The position numbers and the translations under genes were made by a program. The notes under the pieces were generated by a model that did not search any database, was not told the origin of the DNA, and was given only the letters and a program-made list of their open reading frames with translations. Shown in pieces: positions 1 to 7,112 of a stretch of DNA of 34,102 bases (position 1 is its first letter; the number at the start of each line of letters is the position of its first letter). The DNA comes from Flavobacterium cyanobacteriorum (GTDB lineage Bacteria; Bacteroidota; Bacteroidia; Flavobacteriales; Flavobacteriaceae): the NCBI RefSeq assembly GCF_002251835.1, contig NZ_NOXV01000303.1, positions 29,763-63,864 of the forward strand, read 5' to 3'.

Positions 1-871
1 TTATAAGTTATTCCCAATACAAGGCTCCGGGTAAGCCCGTCTGGCCGCTCATCGCGCACTGCAAAAGGAGCAGCGGCTAAAAATTCAAGGCCATGCCGCG
101 GGTGAAGGCTGTAGTAAACTTCAAAAGTGCCGTTAAGGGTAAGGCCTTCAGAACCATCAATATCGCGCCTCCTCCCGAAAATATCCTCATAAGAATCTTT
201 GCCGAGATGATAAATTGCAAGGATACCCGGCTTCACCATAAATTTTCCCGCAGAAAATGTGTACAGCCCTTTTAGCAAAATATCGGGCCTGCGCTCAAAC
301 AAGTTGGTTGTAGGGAAATCATCAGTACCTGAATATTCAGCTATATAAGAGTTTTTATTGATATTAATAACAGGATATTGCAGGGAAGCAGTAAAACTTA
401 GCGCCCCGGTTTTGTAGTTAATGCCCAACAGGGCGTCAAATGTCCCGAGGCTTGCCTGGTAATCCATAGGCAGGGAAAAGCCGTTTATTTTAAGGTTTGC
501 CTGTGTAAAGGGGAACTTGGCGCCAAAGGTTAGCCACCACTGCCTGTTGCCTTTGCTGCTGAAATTATATGCTGCCGTAGCATAAGCATCGCCAAACTGC
601 CCGCGGGTGCCAAAGCTGCCATGCGCCTGCGAATAGGTAACACGGCCACTTACTACCCACCGGGCACTAAGTACACGGGTATATGCCAGAGCGCCGGTTA
701 TATAGGTTACATCGGCTTCTCCAGCGCCAAAACCGGGGTTACCTCTATACTATTGCTGTACGTGCTATCCCGGTACACATTGTTGTCCAGCGTGCATATA
801 CCTGCATCACTGCAACCTTGTGCGTAAAGGGCATTGGCTGCCACCAGGAAAAGTAGGATATAAACTTTCAT
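1..871 (-). pseudogene. Outer-membrane beta-barrel protein, frameshifted near the N-terminus, 3' end cut by window edge
   Basis: Two reading frames together encode one exported beta-barrel-like protein of about 290 residues. The ATG at 871 opens a signal peptide (MKVYILLFLVAANALYAQ) followed by GCSDAGICTLDNNVYRDS, but this frame stops at TAA 707-709. The -1 frame is open from about 764 to base 1. It is rich in alternating aromatic/hydrophobic strands with short turns (for example WWLTFGAKFPF, LSFTASLQYPV, LEFLAAAPFAV) and ends in LVLGITY, as outer-membrane barrels of Bacteroidota do. Adding one base to the AAAA run at 729-732 (TTTT on the coding strand) joins the frames as VTPVFGAGEADVTYITGA. 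The start lies three bases after the stop of the DM13 lipoprotein gene, so the two are probably co-transcribed. Whether the frameshift is real or a homopolymer sequencing error cannot be decided here. The specific barrel family is not recognised. Confidence 0.72.
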
Positions 872-874
872 AAA

Positions 875-1294
875 TTAAGGAATGGCTTGTAAAGCAGCGT
901 AAGCAAACAGGTGGTTATATTGCTGGCAATGGATGAGTACATGCGAATATTGCTCAACCGCTACACCCGAAGGGATAGTATATACATTATTAACATTAAA
1001 ATTACCAAGGTTGACAAACCCCTGCGGAAAGGGTGCTGTTGAAAGATATACCTTGAGGTCGGGCCCGTCAGATATTGCCAGATTTTCAAAATCAAGCTTG
1101 TAACTGCCCCCTTCCAGATAAATTTTTACATTGCCGGTTACGCTTATTCCCTGTGTAGGTTCAAAAACACCTTCAAATATTGGCGTGGCAGTTTCGGCAA
1201 CCGTGCCCGGAGGTTTTGTTGCGGTCAAATCTCCTGTCTCCTCACATGAAACCAACACCAGTACTGCAAGGATGAAATAAATAGCTCTTTTCAT
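875..1294 (-). CDS. DM13 domain lipoprotein
   Basis: 139 residues. The N-terminus MKRAIYFILAVLVLVSC is a lipoprotein signal with Cys17 as the lipidation site. After a short linker, residues about 40-138 match the DM13 pattern: F.G.F, then GNVKIYLEGGSYKLDFENL, then the diagnostic SDGPDLKVYLST, and a C-terminal VLIHCQQYNHLFAYAAL. DM13 domains are proposed to act in electron transfer or redox chemistry; a conserved Cys (in LIHCQQ) is kept. The gene is immediately upstream of, and probably in an operon with, the frameshifted beta-barrel gene, suggesting an envelope pair. A TAGCTTTG -7 box lies at 1315-1322. Confidence 0.85.
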   Translation of the reverse strand: MKRAIYFILAVLVLVSCEETGDLTATKPPGTVAETATPIFEGVFEPTQGISVTGNVKIYLEGGSYKLDFENLAISDGPDLKVYLSTAPFPQGFVNLGNFNVNNVYTIPSGVAVEQYSHVLIHCQQYNHLFAYAALQAIP

Positions 1295-1314
1295 ATTCTT
1301 AGTATTTTACACTA

Positions 1315-1322
1315 CAAAGCTA
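1315..1322 (-). promoter_or_regulatory. -7 promoter box TAGCTTTG of the DM13 operon
   Basis: The minus strand reads TAGCTTTG, a perfect match to the Bacteroidota TAnnTTTG -7 element, 21 bases upstream of the DM13 lipoprotein start. No convincing -33 TTG was seen at the usual spacing. Confidence 0.55.
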
Positions 1323-1422
1323 ATTGTAAGCAAAAAAGGCATTTGTCGGCTACTTTACATATCCGGTAAAATAAATAAGTGTGGAAATAATTGCTTATAA
1401 TTTTATTGCCGATGGTGTCTGG

Positions 1423-1695
1423 CTAGTCGATAATATAGCTGTTATAATCTGATATCCACCAGTCTTCAACCGCAAATTGTATAGAATGCTCCTGCCCCTC
1501 ATCCGCCACCACATAACCACGGAATGCGCCCTGCAGCACATAGCTCCTGTGCCTGGCTGTGAAGCCCGGCTGTATGATGAACTGCCTTTTCTTCACCTTT
1601 ACCAGCTTAAAATAAGAGGTAAACAGGCGGGCCTCCTCAGGTGTGAGGCTTACCCTGGCATTAACGTGGTCAATAAGGGGTTGCAGTGGTTCCAT
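1423..1695 (-). pseudogene. Truncated Crp/Fnr-family regulator (N-terminal fragment only)
   Basis: The ORF from ATG 1695 gives 90 residues matching only the first half of a Crp/Fnr-type sensor domain (SLTPEEARLFTSYFKLVKVKK, QFIIQPG, VLQGAFRGYVVADEGQEH, FAVEDWWISDYNSYI) and then stops at TAG. Relatives are about 190 residues with a rest of the beta-barrel, a dimerisation helix and usually a C-terminal HTH; all of that is missing here. Just after the stop the +1 frame reads TSQTPSA before another stop, resembling the sequence that normally continues the sensor domain, so a frameshift followed by deletion is likely. It starts one base after the stop of the complete Crp/Fnr gene (TGATATG), so it would still be translated by coupling. 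A start at 1716 is possible but overlaps the upstream gene. A functional decoy sensor cannot be excluded. Confidence 0.65.
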
Positions 1696-1696
1696 A

Positions 1697-2389
1697 TCAG
1701 TTAAGTTGGTCCTCAAGGGCGGTAAGGCTGTTGATTATAATATGTTTGCGGGAATATTGTATCAGCTGCTTTTCTTCCAGCTCGTTTAATAGCTGCGTGG
1801 CAGTTTGCCTTGAAGTGCATATTATCTGCGCAATATCATTCTGCGTAAGGTAATTCTCAATATTGGCAGTATCTCCTTCCGGCTTGCCTTCCCGGTGTGC
1901 CCAATCCTTCAGGAAAAGCATCAGCCTGGATCTTGCGTCTTTTGATATTAGATTGGTATAGCTGTTTTTCCATTTCATCATCCTTAGCCCTACAAACTTT
2001 GTATAGGAAAGTGCCAGGTCCGGATGCTTCAGCAGCAGGTTTTCAAAATCAGATAATAAAAAGCTGCAAATAATGACTTCATCGGTAAGCGCCTGGGCAT
2101 ATTCATTGTTTTCCGTATGTGTTTCCAGCGTAAGTTCACCAAACAGGTCGCCTTTTTGTATAATATCCTTGATCATTTCGTTCCCTTCCTTATCAACAGA
2201 AACTATTTTTATGTTCCCTTTTTTAAGGAAGAAGATACGGGGAAGCTCACCCGCAGAAAAATAGATAATATCGCCCCGGCCGGCCTTTTTAAAGCCCGTG
2301 ATGATGCAGAGCTGCTTTATCTGGGAAAGGTTTAATGTCCTGAACAGCTTGTGGTTCCTGAGGTACCAAAATTTTAAATCGGCTGACAT
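1697..2389 (-). CDS. Crp/Fnr-family transcriptional regulator
   Basis: 230 residues. Residues about 20-140 form the cyclic-nucleotide-binding-like beta-barrel (GDIIYFSAGELPRIFFLKKG, GDLFGELTLE). Residues about 145-228 carry the Crp-type winged helix, with LTQNDIAQIICTSRQTATQLL as helix-turn-helix and LIQYSRKHIIIN as wing. There is no Cys cluster of the FNR iron-sulfur type, so the ligand is not evident. A TATTTTTG -7 box lies at 2407-2414. A truncated paralogue follows one base downstream. Target genes cannot be read from the sequence; the DM13/beta-barrel pair further downstream is a neighbour worth considering. Confidence 0.9.
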   Translation of the reverse strand: MSADLKFWYLRNHKLFRTLNLSQIKQLCIITGFKKAGRGDIIYFSAGELPRIFFLKKGNIKIVSVDKEGNEMIKDIIQKGDLFGELTLETHTENNEYAQALTDEVIICSFLLSDFENLLLKHPDLALSYTKFVGLRMMKWKNSYTNLISKDARSRLMLFLKDWAHREGKPEGDTANIENYLTQNDIAQIICTSRQTATQLLNELEEKQLIQYSRKHIIINSLTALEDQLN

Positions 2390-2406
2390 ACTGCTTATAG
2401 TTTTTC

Positions 2407-2414
2407 CAAAAATA
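2407..2414 (-). promoter_or_regulatory. -7 promoter box TATTTTTG upstream of the Crp/Fnr gene
   Basis: The minus strand reads TATTTTTG, matching TAnnTTTG, 18 bases before the start codon. The A/T-rich background makes a chance match possible. Confidence 0.4.
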
Positions 2415-2480
2415 AGGACAAAAGGAGTTGCTGTCTACAGCGGTTAAAAATTTTTAAGTTTTGTATAACCAGCACGAGGG

Positions 2481-3437
2481 TTATGCAATAAGGTAAAAGT
2501 ACAATGGAAAACCAATAGTAATATTCACAGGAAAAGTAACACCGAGCGCCATGGGGAGGTAAAGGCCCGGATTTGCTTTAGGCGCCGCTATTTTCATAGC
2601 TGCGGGCACCGCAATATATGATGCGCTGGCGGCCAGTACGGCAAATATGAACCTGTTTGAAACATCATGGGTAACCATTGCGCTAAGATAGGCTATAACA
2701 GAACCATTAATAAGCGGGATAATGATGCCAAATACAAATGGAAACCAGCCTTTAGCAATAAGCGCGCCGAGCTTCCGCCCGCTTACAATACCCATATCAA
2801 GCAGAAAGATTGCGAGGAAGCCTTTAAAGATATCATTTGTAAAAGGTTTAATACCTTCGGCCTGTTTAGCACTGGTGAGGAAGCCTATCATAAGGCTACC
2901 CAGTATAAGCAGTACGCTGCCATTGGTAAGCGAATGCTTAATTACCGTACGCTTTTTTATTTGGGTGTCATTTTCCTTATCAAACAATGATATTAGGATT
3001 AATCCGGCTATAATGGCCGGTGACTCCATGAGCGCCATTATGGCTACCATGTGGCCCTGGAGGGTTATCTGCTGCATTTCCAGGTATGATACCGCAGTTA
3101 CAAATGTAACGGCACTTACCGAACCATAGGCTGCGGCAATAGCGCCTGAATCATAAATACTCAGCTTTCGCTTCAGGATAAAGAAGGTATAAACCGGTAT
3201 GGCAAGGGCTATAAAAATACCAAAAGCCATGGAAGTGGCAATTTCGGTTGTAAATTCTTCATGAGAAAGTTCCTGACCCCCCTTAAAGCCAATAGCAAAG
3301 AGGAGGTAAAGTGAAATAAATTTTGAAGTGTTTGAAGGAATTTCAAGGTCACTTTTCAAATACACTGCCACAATACCCAGGATAAAGAATAACAGTGCAG
3401 GGTTTGTAAGATTTTCAATCAGAAGGTCGAAGTTCAT
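2481..3437 (-). CDS. sbtA: Sodium-dependent bicarbonate transporter family protein (SbtA type)
   Basis: 318 residues with about ten hydrophobic segments and no signal peptide. The start (NLTNPALLFFILGIVAVYLKSDLEIP) and the following SKFISLYLLFAIGFKGGQEL are typical of the SbtA/DUF897 family of Na+-dependent HCO3- symporters. The central MALMESPAIIAGLILISLFDK, DMGIVSGRKLG and the final AAPKANPGLYLPMALGVTFPVNITIGFPLY also fit. The protein sits in the inner membrane. Its ATG overlaps the tsaC stop codon by four bases (ATGA at 3434-3437), so translation is coupled. It is the last gene of the DUF6671-tsaC-sbtA operon. No PII-like SbtB gene or carbonic anhydrase is seen nearby. Transport of bicarbonate is inferred from the family. 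Confidence 0.88.
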   Translation of the reverse strand: MNFDLLIENLTNPALLFFILGIVAVYLKSDLEIPSNTSKFISLYLLFAIGFKGGQELSHEEFTTEIATSMAFGIFIALAIPVYTFFILKRKLSIYDSGAIAAAYGSVSAVTFVTAVSYLEMQQITLQGHMVAIMALMESPAIIAGLILISLFDKENDTQIKKRTVIKHSLTNGSVLLILGSLMIGFLTSAKQAEGIKPFTNDIFKGFLAIFLLDMGIVSGRKLGALIAKGWFPFVFGIIIPLINGSVIAYLSAMVTHDVSNRFIFAVLAASASYIAVPAAMKIAAPKANPGLYLPMALGVTFPVNITIGFPLYFYLIA

Positions 3438-4408
3438 TTACGTGTGTTTATCGGTTTAGATGCCCTTTCAAGGCGGTCGTTAATTGCACGCCCGTAACCT
3501 TCGCCCGGCATTTTTTCGGCTATTATAACATCGGCATCGGTAGCATCAAGCAGATGCATCGTATGGTAGAGGTTAGCAGCAGCTTCCCTAAGATTCCCGC
3601 TTACTGAAAGCACCTTGCAATATACAATGTTTTTTGACTTTACAACTTCGCGCAACGCCAATACTGCAATTTTTTTATCTGAAAAATTTTCGGCCAGCCT
3701 TGCCACATCATCCGTAAGATATAAAGGTTTTTTCGGTGAATAATGCTTTAAGAGCATACCCGGGGCTTCAGGCTGTTTTTCCTGTTTATTGAATAGTTCG
3801 AGTTTTCCGGTTACGGCTTCAATCTGCTCAATGGTTAAAGAGCCTAGCCTGTATACAACAGGCTCATTACCGCGAAAACCTACAATGGTAGATTCAATAC
3901 CGGCTTCACACGCGCCTCCATCAAGGATAAGTGGTATTTTGCCTTCAAAATAATCCTGTACATGCCTCGCTGTAGTGGGGCTTATCGTAGTAAAAGGGTT
4001 TGCACTCGGCGCAGCCAACGGATATTGTAACTGTTTTAGCAGGCTTAGCGCTACGGGATGTGCCGGTACCCTAACGGCTACGGTATCTTTACCTGCTGTA
4101 ACCCAGCCGGGTACTTCAGGTTGTTTTTTTAGCACTAATGTAAGTGGCCCCGGCCAAAATATTTCGGCGAGTTTTTGTGCCAGAGGAGGTATTTCTGCAG
4201 CAATTTTGGGAAGCTGCAATACAGATGCAATGTGTACTATCAGAGGATTATAATGAGGCCGTTGCTTTATGGCATATATCTTATTTATAGCAATCTGGCT
4301 GTAAATATTTCCCGCAAGCCCATATACTGTTTCGGTAGGTATGGCAACAACATTATTGGTATCAAGTACCTTTGCTGCTTCCTCTATATCTGTGGTAATT
4401 ATAGCCAT
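3434..4408 (-). CDS. tsaC: L-threonylcarbamoyladenylate synthase (TsaC/Sua5, two-domain)
   Basis: 324 residues, the long Sua5 form. Residues 1-200 are the YrdC-like catalytic domain (IPTETVYGLAGN, KQRPHYNPLIVHI at 48-60, AAPSANP at 132-138). Residues about 213-225 (PEAPGMLLKHYSP) are the Sua5 linker that closes over the active site, and 227-324 are the Sua5 C-terminal domain. The enzyme makes threonylcarbamoyl-AMP from L-threonine, ATP and bicarbonate, the first step of N6-threonylcarbamoyladenosine (t6A37) formation in ANN-decoding tRNAs; it is cytosolic. It lies three bases after the DUF6671 gene and overlaps sbtA by four bases. The rest of the t6A machinery (TsaB, TsaD, TsaE) is not in this window. 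Confidence 0.95.
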   Translation of the reverse strand: MAIITTDIEEAAKVLDTNNVVAIPTETVYGLAGNIYSQIAINKIYAIKQRPHYNPLIVHIASVLQLPKIAAEIPPLAQKLAEIFWPGPLTLVLKKQPEVPGWVTAGKDTVAVRVPAHPVALSLLKQLQYPLAAPSANPFTTISPTTARHVQDYFEGKIPLILDGGACEAGIESTIVGFRGNEPVVYRLGSLTIEQIEAVTGKLELFNKQEKQPEAPGMLLKHYSPKKPLYLTDDVARLAENFSDKKIAVLALREVVKSKNIVYCKVLSVSGNLREAAANLYHTMHLLDATDADVIIAEKMPGEGYGRAINDRLERASKPINTRK

Positions 4409-4411
4409 TTG

Positions 4412-5248
4412 TCAGGGATTGCATATATCACAATACATTGGGTCTTCTGTCTTTACACTATTAGGATAGTATAACTCATCTGAATGAAAACATTTCGCGC
4501 ACTGGTAAATATGGCTGAGTACTGATTTTGTGGGGTACCCGCACAGGCTGCATGGAAGGCCTGTCCTTATCTCGGTTACACCATAACCCGGTGTCTGGCA
4601 AACAGGACATAATGTAAGGGCCTTTTCTACAAGTTTTCTTACAGCTGTGGCAATAACCGCCATACGCGTAGGGTTATGCATGGCACGCATATCAGTCTCG
4701 GCGTACGCGCTGCCATATTGGCTATAGAACCTGCTGAATGTTTGCGTAAGCAGGGCCTCGTCAGTTATGCCCTTTACCATATCCGTGAGGTTACCTTCCG
4801 CTTTTTTTAGTATCAGTGCGTGTGTGGGGAACTTTGCCATAGCAGCAAAATCTTTTAATTCGCTAATGCTTTTAATGGTTTTACCATTAAAATTGGTATC
4901 AACAGATAATTCCCTGGCTTTAATTTCAAGGCCGTTTTTGCGGTCAGCCAGTAAAACAAGTTCATCATCGGCCGAGGCAAAAAATATAGACGGATGTGGC
5001 CCGAAAGAACCTTCGCTTGCTATAGCCAGGTCATATCCCAGCATATCCATGGCCCTGTTACATTTTTCCCTTGCTGTTGTAAGCGGGTCATGCTGCCGTT
5101 CTATTTCGCCTGCAAAAGTACCCAGCAGGTCAGTATCAAATCCTGATGCCACCACGCATTCTACACCAAGTCCCTGTTCCAGCAGGGGTGCCATAACTGT
5201 TTCTTTGCTGTGCTTTGTAACTATTAGTAATTTTCTTCCGGCAAACAT
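4412..5248 (-). CDS. DUF6671-type protein with C-terminal double zinc ribbon
   Basis: 278 residues when started at MFAGRKLLIVTKHSKE (ATG 5248), which I prefer to the upstream ATG at 5293 because the extra 15 residues are Cys/Ile-rich and unlike a protein start. Residues 1-215 form a soluble alpha/beta domain containing VTKHSKE, ASEGSFGPHP, and NPTRMAVI before the zinc region. The last 60 residues carry four CxxC-type pairs (CPVC, CSLC, CAKC, CDIC), consistent with two zinc ribbons. The resemblance to DUF6671 proteins is from memory; no function is established that I know of. It is the first gene of an operon with tsaC (three-base gap) and sbtA, so a link to tRNA modification or bicarbonate use is possible but only inferred. 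Confidence 0.8.
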   Translation of the reverse strand: MFAGRKLLIVTKHSKETVMAPLLEQGLGVECVVASGFDTDLLGTFAGEIERQHDPLTTAREKCNRAMDMLGYDLAIASEGSFGPHPSIFFASADDELVLLADRKNGLEIKARELSVDTNFNGKTIKSISELKDFAAMAKFPTHALILKKAEGNLTDMVKGITDEALLTQTFSRFYSQYGSAYAETDMRAMHNPTRMAVIATAVRKLVEKALTLCPVCQTPGYGVTEIRTGLPCSLCGYPTKSVLSHIYQCAKCFHSDELYYPNSVKTEDPMYCDICNP

Positions 5249-5586
5249 AATATATATAATTATTTTGCAGAGGCATAAAGGATGCGCCGGCAACTATGTA
5301 TAAGGTTATATGTGGCAATTGTCCCCAAATCCTTCTAATCGCCTTAGCCGCCCCGGCAAATGCTTTTTGCTGTACCCTTTGTTTTACTTCCCGCAAAAAA
5401 ATGTGAAAGCCTATTTTCCTACTGGCTTTACTAATTTGGATATAAAAATACAATCTAAAATTGAAAAACAATCAGGCAGGCGCCTTTTGATGAAAGTTTA
5501 TTTCATAGAGAGGCTAAAAAATAAGAAGAGCTGCCATGCCAGAGAGGCACAGCAGCTTTAACCTGTAACTTTTGTTTGCCACAGCC
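5249..5586. other. Non-coding gap between icd and the DUF6671-tsaC-sbtA operon
   Basis: 338 bases. Apart from the icd terminator hairpin at 5529-5557 I see no supported gene. The two short frames that cross it have no family resemblance and use unlikely residue composition. It must contain the promoter of the DUF6671 operon, but no TAnnTTTG box was found at a plausible distance; the TATGTTTG at 5249-5242 overlaps the start codon and is probably chance. Confidence 0.5.
5512..5557 (-). terminator. Rho-independent terminator of icd
   Basis: On the minus strand an interrupted stem AGCTGC-TG-TGCC / GGCA-TG-GCAGCT with a TCTCT loop (5557-5529) is followed by CTTCTTATTTTTT. It begins 30 bases after the icd stop codon. 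Confidence 0.75.
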
Positions 5587-7023
5587 TTATTGGCCTTGTC
5601 CCAGTGAGTATGCATCTCTACCGTTGATCTTGTACAGGTTTTCAGTTTTTATTACATCAATATTGTTGCCTTCAGCAGCCGTAAGCAGGTTTATGATATC
5701 ATTTTTATTTATCTGCTGCCCTTCGGCAGGCTTAAACCTGCAACGCCAGTGGTCAGTACAGAATGTTTCCCTGAATCCTTCAGGCCAAACTTTAATACCA
5801 CGGTTTGTTATCATGCTTAGTTTTACCGAACCGGATTCTATAGCCTTAACTTTTTCGGCAAGCTCTTCAGCATCGGTGCCATTCCAGTGTACGAAAATAT
5901 CAACACCTACGAGTTCCTTCTGCCCCGGTGCTTTGCGGACATACTTTGGTACGTTGATTATGCTGTTTTTATCGTAGCTGACCGGCTGAAGTTTTTCAGG
6001 CATCTTCCCGAAGTTAGCAATTACCGCATCGGCAAACTCACTGGTACCTACACGTTTTGTGCTTGTACCTTCCTTATATATATCATAGGTATGGATACCA
6101 TCTTCTATAGTCCTTAGCCAGGCATTTTGTACTTTTTCGGCAACCTCTGTCTGCCCGATATGGTTTAGCATCATAATAGCGCCCTGTAATAAACCTGAAG
6201 GATTTGCCATATTCTGCCCTGCCCTGCGCGGTGCAGAACCGTGTATAGCCTCAAACATCGCGCACTCTTCACCTATGTTAGCGGAGCCGGCAAGGCCTAC
6301 CGAACCGGCAATCTGCGCGGCAACATCAGAAAGCACATCACCGTAAAGGTTTGGCATTACTATAACATCAAAAGCTTCTGGCGTATCTGCCATTTTAGCT
6401 GCGCCTATATCTATAATCCAGTGCTCATTTTCTATTTCAGGATATTCTTTGGCAATTTCATCAAACACCTGGTGGAAAAGCCCGTCAGTCTGCTTCATAA
6501 TATTGTCCTTGGTAAAGCAGGTTACTTTTTTGCGTTTGTATTGTTTCGCATATTCAAAAGCATAACGTACAATTTTTTCGCAGCCAGGCCTGCTTATAAG
6601 TTTAAGGCACTGCACTACCTCATCGGTCTGCTGGTGTTCAATACCTGCATACAGGTCCTCTTCATTTTCCCTTACGATCACGATATCCATTACAGGATGC
6701 TTAGTATCAACAAAAGGATGCAGGCTCATGCATGGCCTTACATTTGAGTAAAGCCCTAAAAATTTACGGGTAGTAACGTTAAGGCTCTTATACCCACCTC
6801 CCTGAGGTGTAGTTATTGGTGCTTTAAGGAAAACTTTGTTCCTGCGTATTACATCCCACGACTCTTTGGCTATACCTGAAGTATTTCCGGAAAGGTAAAC
6901 TTTTTCACCTACTTCAATTTCTTCAATTTCAATCTGCGCGCCGGCAGCCATAATGATTTTCAATGTGGCATCCATGATTTCTGGCCCGATGCCGTCACCT
7001 TTTGCAATAGTAATTTTTTTCAT
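5587..7023 (-). CDS. icd: NADP-dependent isocitrate dehydrogenase, type II
   Basis: 478 residues. It oxidatively decarboxylates isocitrate to 2-oxoglutarate in the TCA cycle (cytosol). The N-terminus ITIAKGDGIGPEIMDATLKI is the conserved IDH/IPMDH start. The isocitrate-binding region includes TTRKFLGLYSNVRPC. VRENEEDLYAGIEH, MPNLYGDVLSDVAAQIAGS (metal-binding Asp) and EAIHGSAPRRAGQNMANPSG follow. The last ~140 residues are the extra C-terminal domain seen in the Thermus/Rickettsia-like long IDHs. NADP preference is the usual annotation of this subfamily, not proved here. The gene is divergent from a LysR gene, has a TATATTTG box at 7047-7054 and a strong terminator downstream. Confidence 0.93.
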   Translation of the reverse strand: MKKITIAKGDGIGPEIMDATLKIIMAAGAQIEIEEIEVGEKVYLSGNTSGIAKESWDVIRRNKVFLKAPITTPQGGGYKSLNVTTRKFLGLYSNVRPCMSLHPFVDTKHPVMDIVIVRENEEDLYAGIEHQQTDEVVQCLKLISRPGCEKIVRYAFEYAKQYKRKKVTCFTKDNIMKQTDGLFHQVFDEIAKEYPEIENEHWIIDIGAAKMADTPEAFDVIVMPNLYGDVLSDVAAQIAGSVGLAGSANIGEECAMFEAIHGSAPRRAGQNMANPSGLLQGAIMMLNHIGQTEVAEKVQNAWLRTIEDGIHTYDIYKEGTSTKRVGTSEFADAVIANFGKMPEKLQPVSYDKNSIINVPKYVRKAPGQKELVGVDIFVHWNGTDAEELAEKVKAIESGSVKLSMITNRGIKVWPEGFRETFCTDHWRCRFKPAEGQQINKNDIINLLTAAEGNNIDVIKTENLYKINGRDAYSLGQGQ

Positions 7024-7046
7024 ACCATGTCATTTGTTTGATGCGG

Positions 7047-7054
7047 CAAATATA
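7047..7054 (-). promoter_or_regulatory. -7 promoter box TATATTTG of icd
   Basis: The minus strand reads TATATTTG, a perfect TAnnTTTG match, 24 bases upstream of the icd ATG and back to back with the LysR promoter. Confidence 0.6.
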
Positions 7055-7060
7055 CAATGC

Positions 7061-7072
7061 TTTATCCATAAA
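7061..7072. promoter_or_regulatory. Possible operator TTTAT-CC-ATAAA between icd and lysR
   Basis: A 5-bp inverted repeat (TTTAT/ATAAA, spacer CC) sits exactly between the two divergent -7 boxes, about 7 bases from each. LysR-type regulators usually bind A/T-rich dyads in such shared promoters. The motif is short and A/T-rich, so the evidence is weak. Confidence 0.3.
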
Positions 7073-7080
7073 TTTTTATT

Positions 7081-7088
7081 TATATTTG
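7081..7088 (+). promoter_or_regulatory. -7 promoter box TATATTTG of the LysR gene
   Basis: Perfect TAnnTTTG match, 24 bases upstream of the LysR ATG at 7113. Confidence 0.6.
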
Positions 7089-7112
7089 ATATAGAATACA
7101 TTAAATGTTTTT

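Noticed and set aside
621-827. Rightward 68-codon frame across the frameshift region
   Set aside because: It is antisense to the beta-barrel gene, has no family resemblance and no promoter; the minus-strand reading with one indel explains the region.
5136-5471. Leftward 111-codon frame overlapping the DUF6671 start
   Set aside because: It overlaps the well supported DUF6671 gene in another frame and has no recognisable features.
5310-5561. Rightward 83-codon frame in the gap before icd
   Set aside because: Composition is not protein-like, it runs through the icd terminator hairpin and no neighbour or motif supports it.
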